Positions 24,558 to 33,069 of a stretch of DNA of 64,000 nt are shown in pieces; positions within the stretch are counted from its first letter, which is position 1, and every line of letters starts with the position of its first letter. A model generated the notes under the pieces. The model was given only the letters and a program-made list of their open reading frames with translations. It did no database searches and was not told where the DNA came from. Made by a program: the position numbers and the translations under genes. This DNA comes from Pseudomonas crudilactis (lineage in GTDB: Bacteria > Pseudomonadota > Gammaproteobacteria > Pseudomonadales > Pseudomonadaceae). The DNA is taken from NCBI RefSeq assembly GCF_013433315.1, contig NZ_WXVV01000001.1:310001-374000 (forward strand), read 5' to 3'.

Positions 24558-25715
24558 ATGTCGAACAAACTGCTGGCCGGGCTCGGCCTGATCGCGATGG
24601 CGCTGACACTGAGCGGCTGTGATTCGTCCTCGAAGGCAGAGGATCAGACGCCACCGGCCACGGTGCGCATCGAGACGATCGAAGCGCATCCCCTGTCGAT
24701 CAGCAGCGAACTCAGCGGCCGCATCGCCGCGCCACGTATCGCCGAAGTGCGGGCACGGGTAGCCGGTGTGGTCTTGCAGCGCACCTTCCGCGAAGGCAGT
24801 GACGTGAAAAAGGGCGATGTGCTGTTCCGCATCGACCCGGCGCCGTTCAAGGCTGACCTCGACAGCGCCGAAGCCGCACTGCGCAAGGCAGAAGCCAATG
24901 CGTTCCAGGCAAAACTGCAAGAGCAGCGCTATGCCCAGTTGATCGATGACCAGGCCATTAGCGGCCAGGACTACGACAACGCCCGCGCCAATGCCCGGCA
25001 AACTGCCGCTGACGTTGCGGCCAACAAGGCTGCCGTCGAGCGCGCAAAACTGAACCTCGGTTATGCCACCGTCACCGCACCGATTTCCGGTCGCGTCGGC
25101 CGGGCGCTTGTCACCGAAGGCGCACTGGTCGGGCAAAACGAAACCACACCACTGGCGCTGATCCAGCAGCTCAACCCGATCCACGCCGACCTCACCCAGT
25201 CGACCCGTGAACTCAACGAATTGCGCCGCGCGTTCCGCTCCGGGCAGTTGCAGGAAGTCGGCCAGGATCAGGTCAAAGCCACGCTGATTCAGGATGACGG
25301 CAGCCTGTATCCACTGCCGGGCAAGCTGCTGTTCAGCGACATCACTGTCGACCCGGGTACCGGCCAGATCATCCTGCGCAGCGAATTCCCCAACCCGGAT
25401 CTCGACTTGCTGCCGGGCAGTTTCATTCGCGTGCGTCTGGAGCAGGCCACCATCCAGAACGGCATCACCGTACCGCAACGTGCCGTGCAGCGTGACAGCG
25501 CCGGCATTGCTCAGGTGCTGACCGTCGATGAGCAGATGCGCGTCGCCGAGCAACCGGTGCAACTGGGCGCGGTGCAGAACAATCGTTGGATCGTCACCGG
25601 CGGCCTCAAGCCCGGCGACCGCATCGTCATCGAAGGCCTGCAACACGCCCGTCCCGGCGAAAAAGTACAGATCGACGACACCCCTCTTCCACTTGCCCAG
25701 ACCTCTGGTCAGTAA
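24558..25715 (+). CDS. RND efflux periplasmic adaptor (MFP)
   Basis: A 385-residue membrane-fusion lipoprotein: lipobox LTLSGCDSS with Cys near residue 22. The lipoyl halves are at VRARVAGVVLQRTFREGSDVK and LGYATVTAPISGRVGR, with a helical hairpin between them (AEAALRKAEANAFQAKLQ) and a beta-barrel after (LNPIHADLTQS, FPNPDLDLLPGSFIRVRLEQ). It links the inner-membrane pump to an outer-membrane channel. ATG 24558 follows GGGGG at 7 bases. The gene is 15 bases before the pump gene. No channel gene is present, so a shared TolC/OprM-type protein is probably used. Confidence 0.93.
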   Translation: MSNKLLAGLGLIAMALTLSGCDSSSKAEDQTPPATVRIETIEAHPLSISSELSGRIAAPRIAEVRARVAGVVLQRTFREGSDVKKGDVLFRIDPAPFKADLDSAEAALRKAEANAFQAKLQEQRYAQLIDDQAISGQDYDNARANARQTAADVAANKAAVERAKLNLGYATVTAPISGRVGRALVTEGALVGQNETTPLALIQQLNPIHADLTQSTRELNELRRAFRSGQLQEVGQDQVKATLIQDDGSLYPLPGKLLFSDITVDPGTGQIILRSEFPNPDLDLLPGSFIRVRLEQATIQNGITVPQRAVQRDSAGIAQVLTVDEQMRVAEQPVQLGAVQNNRWIVTGGLKPGDRIVIEGLQHARPGEKVQIDDTPLPLAQTSGQ

Positions 25716-25730
25716 GCAGGACGCTTTTCT

Positions 25731-28700
25731 ATGCCGCAGTTCTTTATCGACCGCCCGGTGTTTGCCTGGGTCGTCGCGTTGTTCATCCTGTTGGCCGGTG
25801 CGCTGGCCATCCCGCAGTTGCCGGTGGCGCAATACCCCGACGTCGCCCCGCCGCAGATCGAAATCTACGCCGTGTATCCAGGCGCCTCGGCGCAGACCGT
25901 CGATGAAAGCGTGGTCAGCCTGATCGAGGAAGAGCTCAACGGCGCCGATCACTTGCTGTACTTCGAATCGCAAAGCAGCCTCGGCAGCGCGACGATCAAA
26001 GCCACGTTCCAGCCGGGCACCAATCCGGAACTGGCGCAGGTCGACGTGCAAAACCGCCTCAAGGTGGTCGAGTCGCGCTTGCCGCAAGCGGTGAATCAAC
26101 AAGGCTTGCAGGTGGAAAAAGTCTCGTCCGGCTTTCTGTTGCTGATCACCCTGACCTCCAGCGACGGCAAGCTCGATGACGTGGCGCTCAGTGATTATCT
26201 GGCGCGCAACGTGATGAACGAGATCAAGCGTCTGGAAGGCGTCGGCAAGGCTCAGTTGTATGGCGCCGAACGGGCCATGCGCATCTGGATCGATCCGCAG
26301 AAGCTGATCGCGTTCAACCTGACACCGGCTGACGTCAATGAAGCCATCGTGGCGCAGAACGCCCAGGTGTCCGCTGGCAGCATCGGTGATTTGCCCAATC
26401 CGTCCAGTCAGGAAATCACTGCGACGATTCTGGTGAAAGGTCAGTTGTCGACGCCGCAAGAGTTCGCCGACATTGTCCTCAAGGCCAATCGCGACGGCTC
26501 GACCGTGCGTATCGGCGATGTCGCACGCGTGGAAATCGGCAGTCAGGAATACCAGTTCGGCACGCGCCTCAATGGCAAGCCGTCCACCGCCGTTGGCGTG
26601 CAGCTGTCGCCGGGGGCCAACGCGCTGAACACCGCGACGCTGGTGCGGGCGAAGATGGATGAACTGGCGCGCTACTTCCCGGCGGGCGTGGAATACAAGA
26701 TCCCGTACGACACCTCGCCATTCGTCAAAGTCTCGATCACCAAAGTGATTTACACCCTGGGCGAGGCGATGTTGCTGGTGTTCGCGGTGATGTTCCTGTT
26801 CCTGCAGAACGTGCGCTACACGCTGATCCCGACACTGGTGGTACCGGTGGCGCTGATGGGCACGTTCGCGACCATGCTGGCGCTGGGCTTCTCGATCAAC
26901 GTGCTGACCATGTTCGGCATGGTGCTGGCCATCGGCATTCTGGTCGACGACGCGATTGTCGTGGTCGAGAACGTCGAGCGGATCATGGCCACCGAGGGTC
27001 TGTCGCCCAAGGAAGCCACGCGCAAGGCCATGACGCAGATCACCGGCGCAATCATCGGCATCACCCTGGTGCTGGTCGCGGTGTTTATTCCGATGGCGTT
27101 CATGCAAGGTTCGGTCGGGGTGATTTACCAGCAGTTCTCGCTGTCGATGGCGACGTCGATTCTGTTCTCGGCGTTCCTCGCCCTGACCCTGACACCGGCA
27201 CTGTGCGCGACGCTGCTCAAGCCCATAGCCAAGGGCGAACATCATGAGAAGTCCGGGTTCTTCGGCTGGTTCAACCGCCGCTTCGAGCACCTGACCGATC
27301 GCTATCAGGGCTGGGTCGGCTATGCGCTGAAACGCAGTGGTCGTTACCTGCTGATCTACGTTGTGCTGTTGGTAGGACTGGGGCTGTGCTTCGCGCGTCT
27401 GCCCTCCTCGTTCCTGCCGGTGGAAGATCAGGGTTACACCATCACTGACATTCAGCTGCCGCCCGGTGCGACCAAGAATCGTACGGTAGCCGTGGCTGAA
27501 CAGCTTGAGGCGCATAACGCCGGCGAGCCTGGGATCAGTGACACGGTGGTGATCCTCGGTTTCAGCTTCTCCGGTAGCGGCCAGAACGCCGCGTTGGCGT
27601 TCTCGACGCTGAAGGATTGGTCGCAGCGCAGCAGCGATGATTCCGCCAGCTCGATTGCTGATCGCGCCAATATCGCGCTGAGCGAGATCAAGGACGCCAT
27701 GGCGTTCTCGGTACTGCCACCGCCCGTGGATGGCCTCGGCACCTCGAGCGGTTTCGAATTCCGTTTGCAGGACCGCGGTGGCCTCGGCCATGCGACCTTG
27801 ATGCAGGCACGTACAGAACTGCTCGCGGCGGCGGAAAAAAGTCCGGTGTTGATGAACGTGCGTGAAAGCGCGCTGGCCGAAGCGCCGCAGGTGCAATTGG
27901 TCGTTGATCGCAAGCAGGCAAATGCCTTGGGCGTATCGTTCGCCGATATCGGCAATGTCCTGTCCACCGCCGTCGGTTCCAGCTATATCAACGATTTCCC
28001 CAATCAGGGGCGCATGCAGCGCGTTGTCGTGCAAGCCGAAGGTGATCAGCGCAGCCAGGTCGCCGATCTGCTGAAAATGCATGTACGCAACAACGCCGGA
28101 CACATGGTGCCGCTGTCGGCGTTCGTCCAGGCCAACTGGGTTCAGGGCCCGGCGCAGTTGACCCGTTATAACGGCTATCCGGCGATCGCGATTTCCGGCG
28201 AACCGTCACCGGGGCACAGCACCGGTGAAGCCATGGCGGAAGTAGAGCGTCTGGTTGCGCAGGGGCCGAAAGGTCTGGGCCAGGAATGGACCGGGCTGTC
28301 GTTGCAGGAACGCTTGTCCGGCAACCAGGCGCCGATCCTGCTCGGCTTGTCGCTATTGGTGGTGTTCCTGTGTCTGGCGGCACTGTACGAGAGCTGGTCG
28401 ATTCCGACCTCGGTGTTGCTGGTGGTGCCGCTGGGTGTGCTCGGCGCGGTACTTGCCGTTACGCTGCGCGGCATGCCCAACGATGTGTTCTTCAAGGTCG
28501 GTTTGATCACGATTATCGGTCTGTCGGCGAAGAACGCGATCCTGATCATCGAGTTCGCCAAGAGCCTGTATGACGAAGGTCACGACCTGATCGATGCAAC
28601 GTTGCAGGCAGCCCGCCTGCGTCTGCGGCCGATCGTGATGACTTCGCTGGCGTTCATTCTCGGCGTGGTGCCGCTCGCGATTGCCACGGGCGCAAGCTCG

Positions 28701-28829
28701 GCGAGTCAGCAAGCGATCGGCACCGGGGTGATCGGCGGGATGATCACCGCCACGCTGGCAGTGATCTTTGTGCCGGTATTCTTTGTTGTCGTCATGAAGC
28801 TCGTACAACGATTCACCAAACGCCATTAA
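25731..28829 (+). CDS. RND efflux pump, inner-membrane subunit (AcrB/MexY-like)
   Basis: A 1032-residue HAE1-type RND transporter, of usual length for AcrB/MexB/MexY. It begins with FFIDRPVFAWVVALFILLAG and has the two large periplasmic loops and 12 predicted helices. Helix 4 carries the proton-relay Asp pair in GILVDDAIVVVENVERIM, and helix 10 has the Lys in LSAKNAILIIEFAKSL. The ALTLTPALCATLL segment is family-typical. Sequence is closer to MexY/MexF-type than to the main EmhB/TtgB pump by memory. Substrates (drugs, solvents) cannot be told. It is in an operon with the adaptor and divergent from the RstAB-like pair. Confidence 0.95.
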   Translation: MPQFFIDRPVFAWVVALFILLAGALAIPQLPVAQYPDVAPPQIEIYAVYPGASAQTVDESVVSLIEEELNGADHLLYFESQSSLGSATIKATFQPGTNPELAQVDVQNRLKVVESRLPQAVNQQGLQVEKVSSGFLLLITLTSSDGKLDDVALSDYLARNVMNEIKRLEGVGKAQLYGAERAMRIWIDPQKLIAFNLTPADVNEAIVAQNAQVSAGSIGDLPNPSSQEITATILVKGQLSTPQEFADIVLKANRDGSTVRIGDVARVEIGSQEYQFGTRLNGKPSTAVGVQLSPGANALNTATLVRAKMDELARYFPAGVEYKIPYDTSPFVKVSITKVIYTLGEAMLLVFAVMFLFLQNVRYTLIPTLVVPVALMGTFATMLALGFSINVLTMFGMVLAIGILVDDAIVVVENVERIMATEGLSPKEATRKAMTQITGAIIGITLVLVAVFIPMAFMQGSVGVIYQQFSLSMATSILFSAFLALTLTPALCATLLKPIAKGEHHEKSGFFGWFNRRFEHLTDRYQGWVGYALKRSGRYLLIYVVLLVGLGLCFARLPSSFLPVEDQGYTITDIQLPPGATKNRTVAVAEQLEAHNAGEPGISDTVVILGFSFSGSGQNAALAFSTLKDWSQRSSDDSASSIADRANIALSEIKDAMAFSVLPPPVDGLGTSSGFEFRLQDRGGLGHATLMQARTELLAAAEKSPVLMNVRESALAEAPQVQLVVDRKQANALGVSFADIGNVLSTAVGSSYINDFPNQGRMQRVVVQAEGDQRSQVADLLKMHVRNNAGHMVPLSAFVQANWVQGPAQLTRYNGYPAIAISGEPSPGHSTGEAMAEVERLVAQGPKGLGQEWTGLSLQERLSGNQAPILLGLSLLVVFLCLAALYESWSIPTSVLLVVPLGVLGAVLAVTLRGMPNDVFFKVGLITIIGLSAKNAILIIEFAKSLYDEGHDLIDATLQAARLRLRPIVMTSLAFILGVVPLAIATGASSASQQAIGTGVIGGMITATLAVIFVPVFFVVVMKLVQRFTKRH

Positions 28830-28835
28830 TCCAAA

Positions 28836-28929
28836 CTGTGGGAGCGAGCCTGCTCGCGAAAGCGTCCGGTCTGCCAACATTGATGTTGAATGTACCGACG
28901 CCTTCGCGAGCAGGCTCGCTCCCACAGGG
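28836..28929. repeat. REP pair, inverted
   Basis: Inverted REP copies at 28837-28864 and 28900-28929 after the RND pump gene. Confidence 0.88.
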
Positions 28930-29010
28930 ATCTTCATAAACTCGAGCCAGTGGTCATATCCTCCATCGCTGGGCTAAGGTGTCTGAACCACCCTGGCCCA
29001 TTGAGTCCCC

Positions 29011-29652
29011 ATGCGCTTCCTCGCCCGCACCCACCCTCGCCTGTCTGCCGCGGCCCTCTTCGGCCTCGCCACCGGCCTGCTGGCCCCCGCCGATTCCATC
29101 GTCAGCAAAATCCTCATCGGCTGGAACGCCGGTGTCTGGACTTACCTGATACTGATGTTCTGGCTGACCGTGCGTGCCAAGGCCCCGGACGTCAAACGCA
29201 TCGCTGAAGTCGAAGACGAAAATGCTGGTCTGGTGCTGTTCGTGGTGTGCATCGCTGCGCTGGCGAGTCTGGCGACCATTACCTTCGAGCTGGCCGGCAG
29301 TAAGGATCTGGAAACCACGCGCAAGCTCATGCACTACGGTTTCACCGCGCTGACGGTGATTGGTTCGTGGCTGCTGATCGGAGTGATTTTCTGCGTGCAT
29401 TACGCGAGGTTGTATTACACCTGGGATGGCAAGGAACCGGCGTTGCGCTTTGCCGAAGGGCTGACCACGCCCAACTATTGGGACTTTCTGTACTTCTCGT
29501 TCACCATCGGCGTAGCGGTGCAGACGGCGGATGTAGGTGTTGCAACGCGGGATATTCGAAAGATTGTGCTGGCGCAGTCGTTGATCGGGTTTGTGTTCAA
29601 TACGGCGATCCTCGGGTTCTCGATCAACATTGCAGCAGGGTTGTTCGGCTGA
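29011..29652 (+). CDS. DUF1345 membrane protein
   Basis: A 213-residue inner-membrane protein with about five helices (near residues 12-30, 36-55, 73-93, 108-130 and 187-210). The motifs [27 protein letters not shown] and [19 protein letters not shown] are typical of DUF1345, whose function is unknown. A possible channel-like [11 protein letters not shown] motif recalls the selectivity region of small ion channels, but this is only a resemblance. It stands alone between a REP pair and the palindrome at 29.7 kb. Confidence 0.88.
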   Translation: MRFLARTHPRLSAAALFGLATGLLAPADSIVSKILIGWNAGVWTYLILMFWLTVRAKAPDVKRIAEVEDENAGLVLFVVCIAALASLATITFELAGSKDLETTRKLMHYGFTALTVIGSWLLIGVIFCVHYARLYYTWDGKEPALRFAEGLTTPNYWDFLYFSFTIGVAVQTADVGVATRDIRKIVLAQSLIGFVFNTAILGFSINIAAGLFG

Positions 29653-29691
29653 AAAAACACGGCATGTTATAACCGTTAAAAATCACAAAAA

Positions 29692-29735
29692 AGTACGCCT
29701 GTAAACTGTCAACACTGACAGTTTACAGGCGTACT
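29692..29735. promoter_or_regulatory. 44-base perfect palindrome with CTGTCA-N4-TGACAG core, site 2
   Basis: Arms of 20 bases (AGTACGCCTGTAAACTGTCA at 29692-29711 and its exact complement at 29716-29735) flank a 4-base spacer ACAC. The centre is the same operator-like core as sites 1 and 3. A CTGACA inside the right arm, with TATTCA 16 bases later, could be a promoter that a repressor would cover. No T-tract follows, so it does not look like an intrinsic terminator. It lies about 85 bases before the ATG at 29820. Confidence 0.7.
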
Positions 29736-29819
29736 GTATTCAGGCTTCCATACAACATCCAGAAGTAGGACGGGTCAGTCTTTGGATGTCCCCCACCATA
29801 TTGTATGGAGATAAAACTC

Positions 29820-30329
29820 ATGAGCTATGCAGCCCGTGCCTACGCGACAATCTTTCCAGCTTCAGCGCATACCTATTTGTCGGCCACGATCAACGGCGAT
29901 GCCAATCCACGCTACAGGTTTGTCAAAGTTCCTCTATTCATGGAGTTTCGATCTACCTCTGCGCCTTCCTTCGGGCCGAAGCCCTACCCGGAAGGCACTC
30001 GTTACGTCCTGACAGCTGGATACACAAAGGATGGTGTGACACGAACGCTTGAGTTTGTGTTCCCTTTCAAACCCCAATCGATGACATATGACCTGTCGAA
30101 AGATAGCGATGATGTTAGCAGCACCTACTATTCCAATCCCGCGACGGGTGACCTGCACGTCTCTGTGAACGGGAGCCTGACAGTGAAATATGACGACATT
30201 GAAAAAACACTGAGTGGTACTTGGTCCGGCACCTATGACCATGGAGGAGAGAACGGCAACGAAGAATTCCCGATCACTGGAGAGTTTGTCGTTGCCGCCG
30301 ACCTGAGCAAAAGAAAAAACACTTACTGA
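29820..30329 (+). CDS. Orphan beta-rich small protein, related to the one at 18883
   Basis: A 169-residue protein without signal peptide, membrane helix or recognised domain. It reads as a beta sandwich: HTYLSATINGD, FVKVPLFMEFRS, YPEGTRYVLTAGYTKDG, SSTYYSNPATGDLHVSVNGSLTVKY, LSGTWSGTYD and a closing TGEFVVA strand. The order of GT turn, YYS segment, GT strand and final G-x-F strand resembles the 146-residue protein at 18883. ATG 29820 has GGAG 9 bases upstream; ATG 29805 overlaps that site and was rejected. A strong terminator follows directly. Confidence 0.7.
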   Translation: MSYAARAYATIFPASAHTYLSATINGDANPRYRFVKVPLFMEFRSTSAPSFGPKPYPEGTRYVLTAGYTKDGVTRTLEFVFPFKPQSMTYDLSKDSDDVSSTYYSNPATGDLHVSVNGSLTVKYDDIEKTLSGTWSGTYDHGGENGNEEFPITGEFVVAADLSKRKNTY

Positions 30330-30335
30330 CGACGG

Positions 30336-30368
30336 AAAAAAGGAAGCTGCGAAGCTTCCTTTTTTTTT
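30336..30368. terminator. Bidirectional intrinsic terminator
   Basis: AAGGAAGCT, a 4-base loop and AGCTTCCTT, flanked by A-run and T-run on either side, between two convergent genes. It can end transcription from both strands. Confidence 0.9.
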
Positions 30369-30378
30369 GCTGATGCGG

Positions 30379-32820
30379 TCAGAAATTGAAGCTTAACCCG
30401 ACACTCCCACCTAGTTCCTGGTCAGCTTTGCTGCCCCTGCTTGTCCCTATCTCACCATACATCTGCCATTTGTTATTGGCTGGCACCCAGTTCAGGCCAG
30501 CGGTCAGCTCAAGACTGGTGCTGGACAAATCGTTGTTGAAGTCAGTGTCATTCACGCTGACACGATTGTTATTGACGAATTCATGACTTACCGCCGCGTG
30601 CAGCCTGGGTTGCAGTTTGCCGCCATTGTTCAGCACCACCTCGCGGCCAACTGTCATTCCGACCTTGCCGAGCAATGAGCGGGTCTCGTTGCTGTCTACC
30701 TGCAGTCCATTGTCCAACTTATAGTCTTTGCCTTTCACGGTCGCTACACCAACCTGAGCAGAGGGCTCGATGAAGTAGCCTCGGTTCAAGTCAATATGCT
30801 TACCCAATTCGACGGTTCCACTGATGCCGAAATTATCGAAGTCACCCTTTGTTCGAGTGTCATCGCTCAAGGTGACTTTAACGTCATTACTGAAACGGTT
30901 GATTTTGCCAACGGTATCCACGTAGTACCCGGTCATTTCGTCATACCACGACAGATACATCCCGCCATAGGTGCTGTCGATCGTGCCGGCGCTGCCACGG
31001 GCAAGGTCAAGGCGAGTGGTGCTGTATCCAACAAAAACCCCGATCAACCATTGGCCATCACCAATCGGCAATGGGGTATCCACCCCCAAGGAGACGCCAG
31101 TCTGATTTTGTTTATAACCATCACCGTAGGCATTCTTGACGTTGTACTGATTGGCATGAGTCCGTATCCACAGGCCGGATGTCGCGTTCTGATTATTTGA
31201 GTCCAGTGCAGCAACCGATCGCGACCGGGGTTGAGTGCCGGCCATGCGACGGTCGCCGAGGCGGGTATTGAGAGTGGTCATTTCCGAATAGATAACCGTG
31301 GGTGCGGTACCGGCAATAGCCAATGCTGTTTGTGAACCTGTGCTCGGCGTTGTCCCATCAGTTCGCAGGAAAATACCTTCGCCCTCTCGCACCAGTTTGT
31401 AAGCCAAAGCACCAAGATCAACCTGACCGTTTTTCAGATCGAACTGAGCATCCCCGCCAGCGATGTTAGCCACTTGAACGGGTGCACCAGTGACAGGTTC
31501 GCTGGCGCTTGCACCGACCACCAGCTCGTGACGGCCACTGGCTGATTCCGTAACGTTGAGAAAGTCGGTTTCACCGGTGGACACGTCAGCATCCAAAAAA
31601 AACCGGCCGTTGCCTGACAAGTTGGCAACGTCCAGGCGGATGAACTCGGCGGGCGTGCCGAATCTCACGTTCCCGCCCTGCATTTCGATATTCGATAACG
31701 AATTGTTGCCAACCAGGTTCCATTCAGCGCCACGCCCGATGGACATAGTACTGACGCCTGTAACCGAACCGTGCAGGATCGAGTCGTTGTCCAGCGTCAC
31801 GACGCCAGTCCCGGAGCCCTGAATGTTACCGGTGAGTATGCTTCGGGTATCGAGCGAAACAGATCCAACGTTGAGCAAATTGCCGTCAAGGCTGGCATTG
31901 TTTTGCAAGAAAACGGCGGCGGTTCCACCGTCAGCAACGTCCACATTGCCCGTCAATTGGCTGTTGTCGACCTGAAATCGCGCCGCTGCGCCATCGATGA
32001 CTTCGAGGATATTGCCGTTACCGCCGATCAGGTTCGAACGGTTAGATATTTCGATCAAGACCGGTTGATCGTCCGGCGTCGCAAAATCGACTTTGATCGC
32101 TGCGCCGGTGCGCCCCTGCACGGTTGACCCATCAACCTTCAATACGCTCTGTGCGGTGACATCGCTCGGGTTCAAAACGGTGTCCTCGCCGAAGATGATC
32201 CCGTTCTGCTCTCCGATGACCCGGCTGTCTGCACTGATGTTGGCGTTGCCGCCATAAAGTTCGAGGCCAACCCCATCTGCGTCGGTCCCTTCAACCCGGC
32301 TGTTCACCAGATTCAACGTACTGAGGGATGTCACCGCTGCACCCGAGAAACCTCCTGCCAGCGTACTGTCTGTGACGGTCGCTGTTGAGCCAACGGGTAT
32401 GTTCAGGTCGCGCGCAAGCAACAGTGCCCTGCCATCGCTGGACAGCGTACTACCGGATACCACTGCCGAGCTGTCGGTCAAGCTCAGCGCAGTGTCAAAA
32501 TTGCTACCGGTCACCTTCGCCCCATCCAGAGTCACGAGGGCATCTGCGGAGGCTTCAATCTGTGAAGTGTTGGCGGAATTCGCGTTTAACGTCCCACCGC
32601 CGACAACGATGTTAAGCGCATCACCACCATTGAGGTTGAGCGTGGCGGTGGAAGGGATGAACCAGGCTTCTGGCGTAGCACCGACGGATACGGTTTCGAC
32701 CTCGCCAGGATTGAGATTTCGCGAAAAAGAAGCCTCCGAGAAAGCAACTAGCACTGCGGCGCACGAGAGCGTGCCAGTCATTTTCAAAACTGTCGGTCCC
32801 AGTCTTTTTTCGATCGACAT
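30379..32820 (-). CDS. Autotransporter with pertactin-like passenger
   Basis: An 813-residue type Va autotransporter. A signal peptide (about 1-33) is followed by a long beta-helix passenger with many short Ser/Asn/Gly-rich repeats (for example SSAVVSGSTLSSDGRALLL and LTGNIQGSGTGVVTLDNDS) and the pertactin-type end near AYKLVREGEGIFLRTD. Residues about 545-813 form the translocating barrel (LWIRTHANQYNV, GGMYLSWYD, IEPSAQVGVATV) and end GGSVGLSFNF with the C-terminal Phe recognised by BAM. No protease triad or RGD motif was seen. The role is probably a surface adhesin or similar. GAGAAG precedes ATG 32820. Confidence 0.92.
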   Translation of the reverse strand: MSIEKRLGPTVLKMTGTLSCAAVLVAFSEASFSRNLNPGEVETVSVGATPEAWFIPSTATLNLNGGDALNIVVGGGTLNANSANTSQIEASADALVTLDGAKVTGSNFDTALSLTDSSAVVSGSTLSSDGRALLLARDLNIPVGSTATVTDSTLAGGFSGAAVTSLSTLNLVNSRVEGTDADGVGLELYGGNANISADSRVIGEQNGIIFGEDTVLNPSDVTAQSVLKVDGSTVQGRTGAAIKVDFATPDDQPVLIEISNRSNLIGGNGNILEVIDGAAARFQVDNSQLTGNVDVADGGTAAVFLQNNASLDGNLLNVGSVSLDTRSILTGNIQGSGTGVVTLDNDSILHGSVTGVSTMSIGRGAEWNLVGNNSLSNIEMQGGNVRFGTPAEFIRLDVANLSGNGRFFLDADVSTGETDFLNVTESASGRHELVVGASASEPVTGAPVQVANIAGGDAQFDLKNGQVDLGALAYKLVREGEGIFLRTDGTTPSTGSQTALAIAGTAPTVIYSEMTTLNTRLGDRRMAGTQPRSRSVAALDSNNQNATSGLWIRTHANQYNVKNAYGDGYKQNQTGVSLGVDTPLPIGDGQWLIGVFVGYSTTRLDLARGSAGTIDSTYGGMYLSWYDEMTGYYVDTVGKINRFSNDVKVTLSDDTRTKGDFDNFGISGTVELGKHIDLNRGYFIEPSAQVGVATVKGKDYKLDNGLQVDSNETRSLLGKVGMTVGREVVLNNGGKLQPRLHAAVSHEFVNNNRVSVNDTDFNNDLSSTSLELTAGLNWVPANNKWQMYGEIGTSRGSKADQELGGSVGLSFNF

Positions 32821-33014
32821 ATTAACTTCTCATTGAGTTTAATCGGGACGGAAAAACGACGGCTCACATAATCAAGCCCCATCAGTCACCCGTGGTTGAG
32901 GGGGCCAGAGGATACCTGCAAGCCCGAACCATCTCTGTAGGAATAATCCTCTTTGTTAGTGGGTTTAATCGTCGAAAATCGTGATGCAACGTACATTTTT
33001 ATTCGTCAACGAGG

Positions 33015-33053
33015 TTGCATTACCGGGAGAACTTCACTCTCCCGGCAATGCAA
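33015..33053 (-). terminator. Strong hairpin at the end of the Ig-like gene
   Basis: TTGCATT-A-CCGGGAGA pairs with TCTCCCGG-C-AATGCAA, 16 bases after the stop codon at 33070. There is no T-tract, so it may protect the mRNA end or act with Rho rather than be a simple terminator. The rest of the 249-base gap (32821-33069) holds nothing else evident. Confidence 0.5.
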
Positions 33054-33069
33054 TAACAAGGATTGCCGA

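Noticed and set aside
24399..28103. 1234-codon open frame on the minus strand across the RND operon
   Set aside because: It is the antisense of two well-recognised genes (adaptor and pump), His/Gln/Arg-rich without domains; a by-product of high GC codon use.
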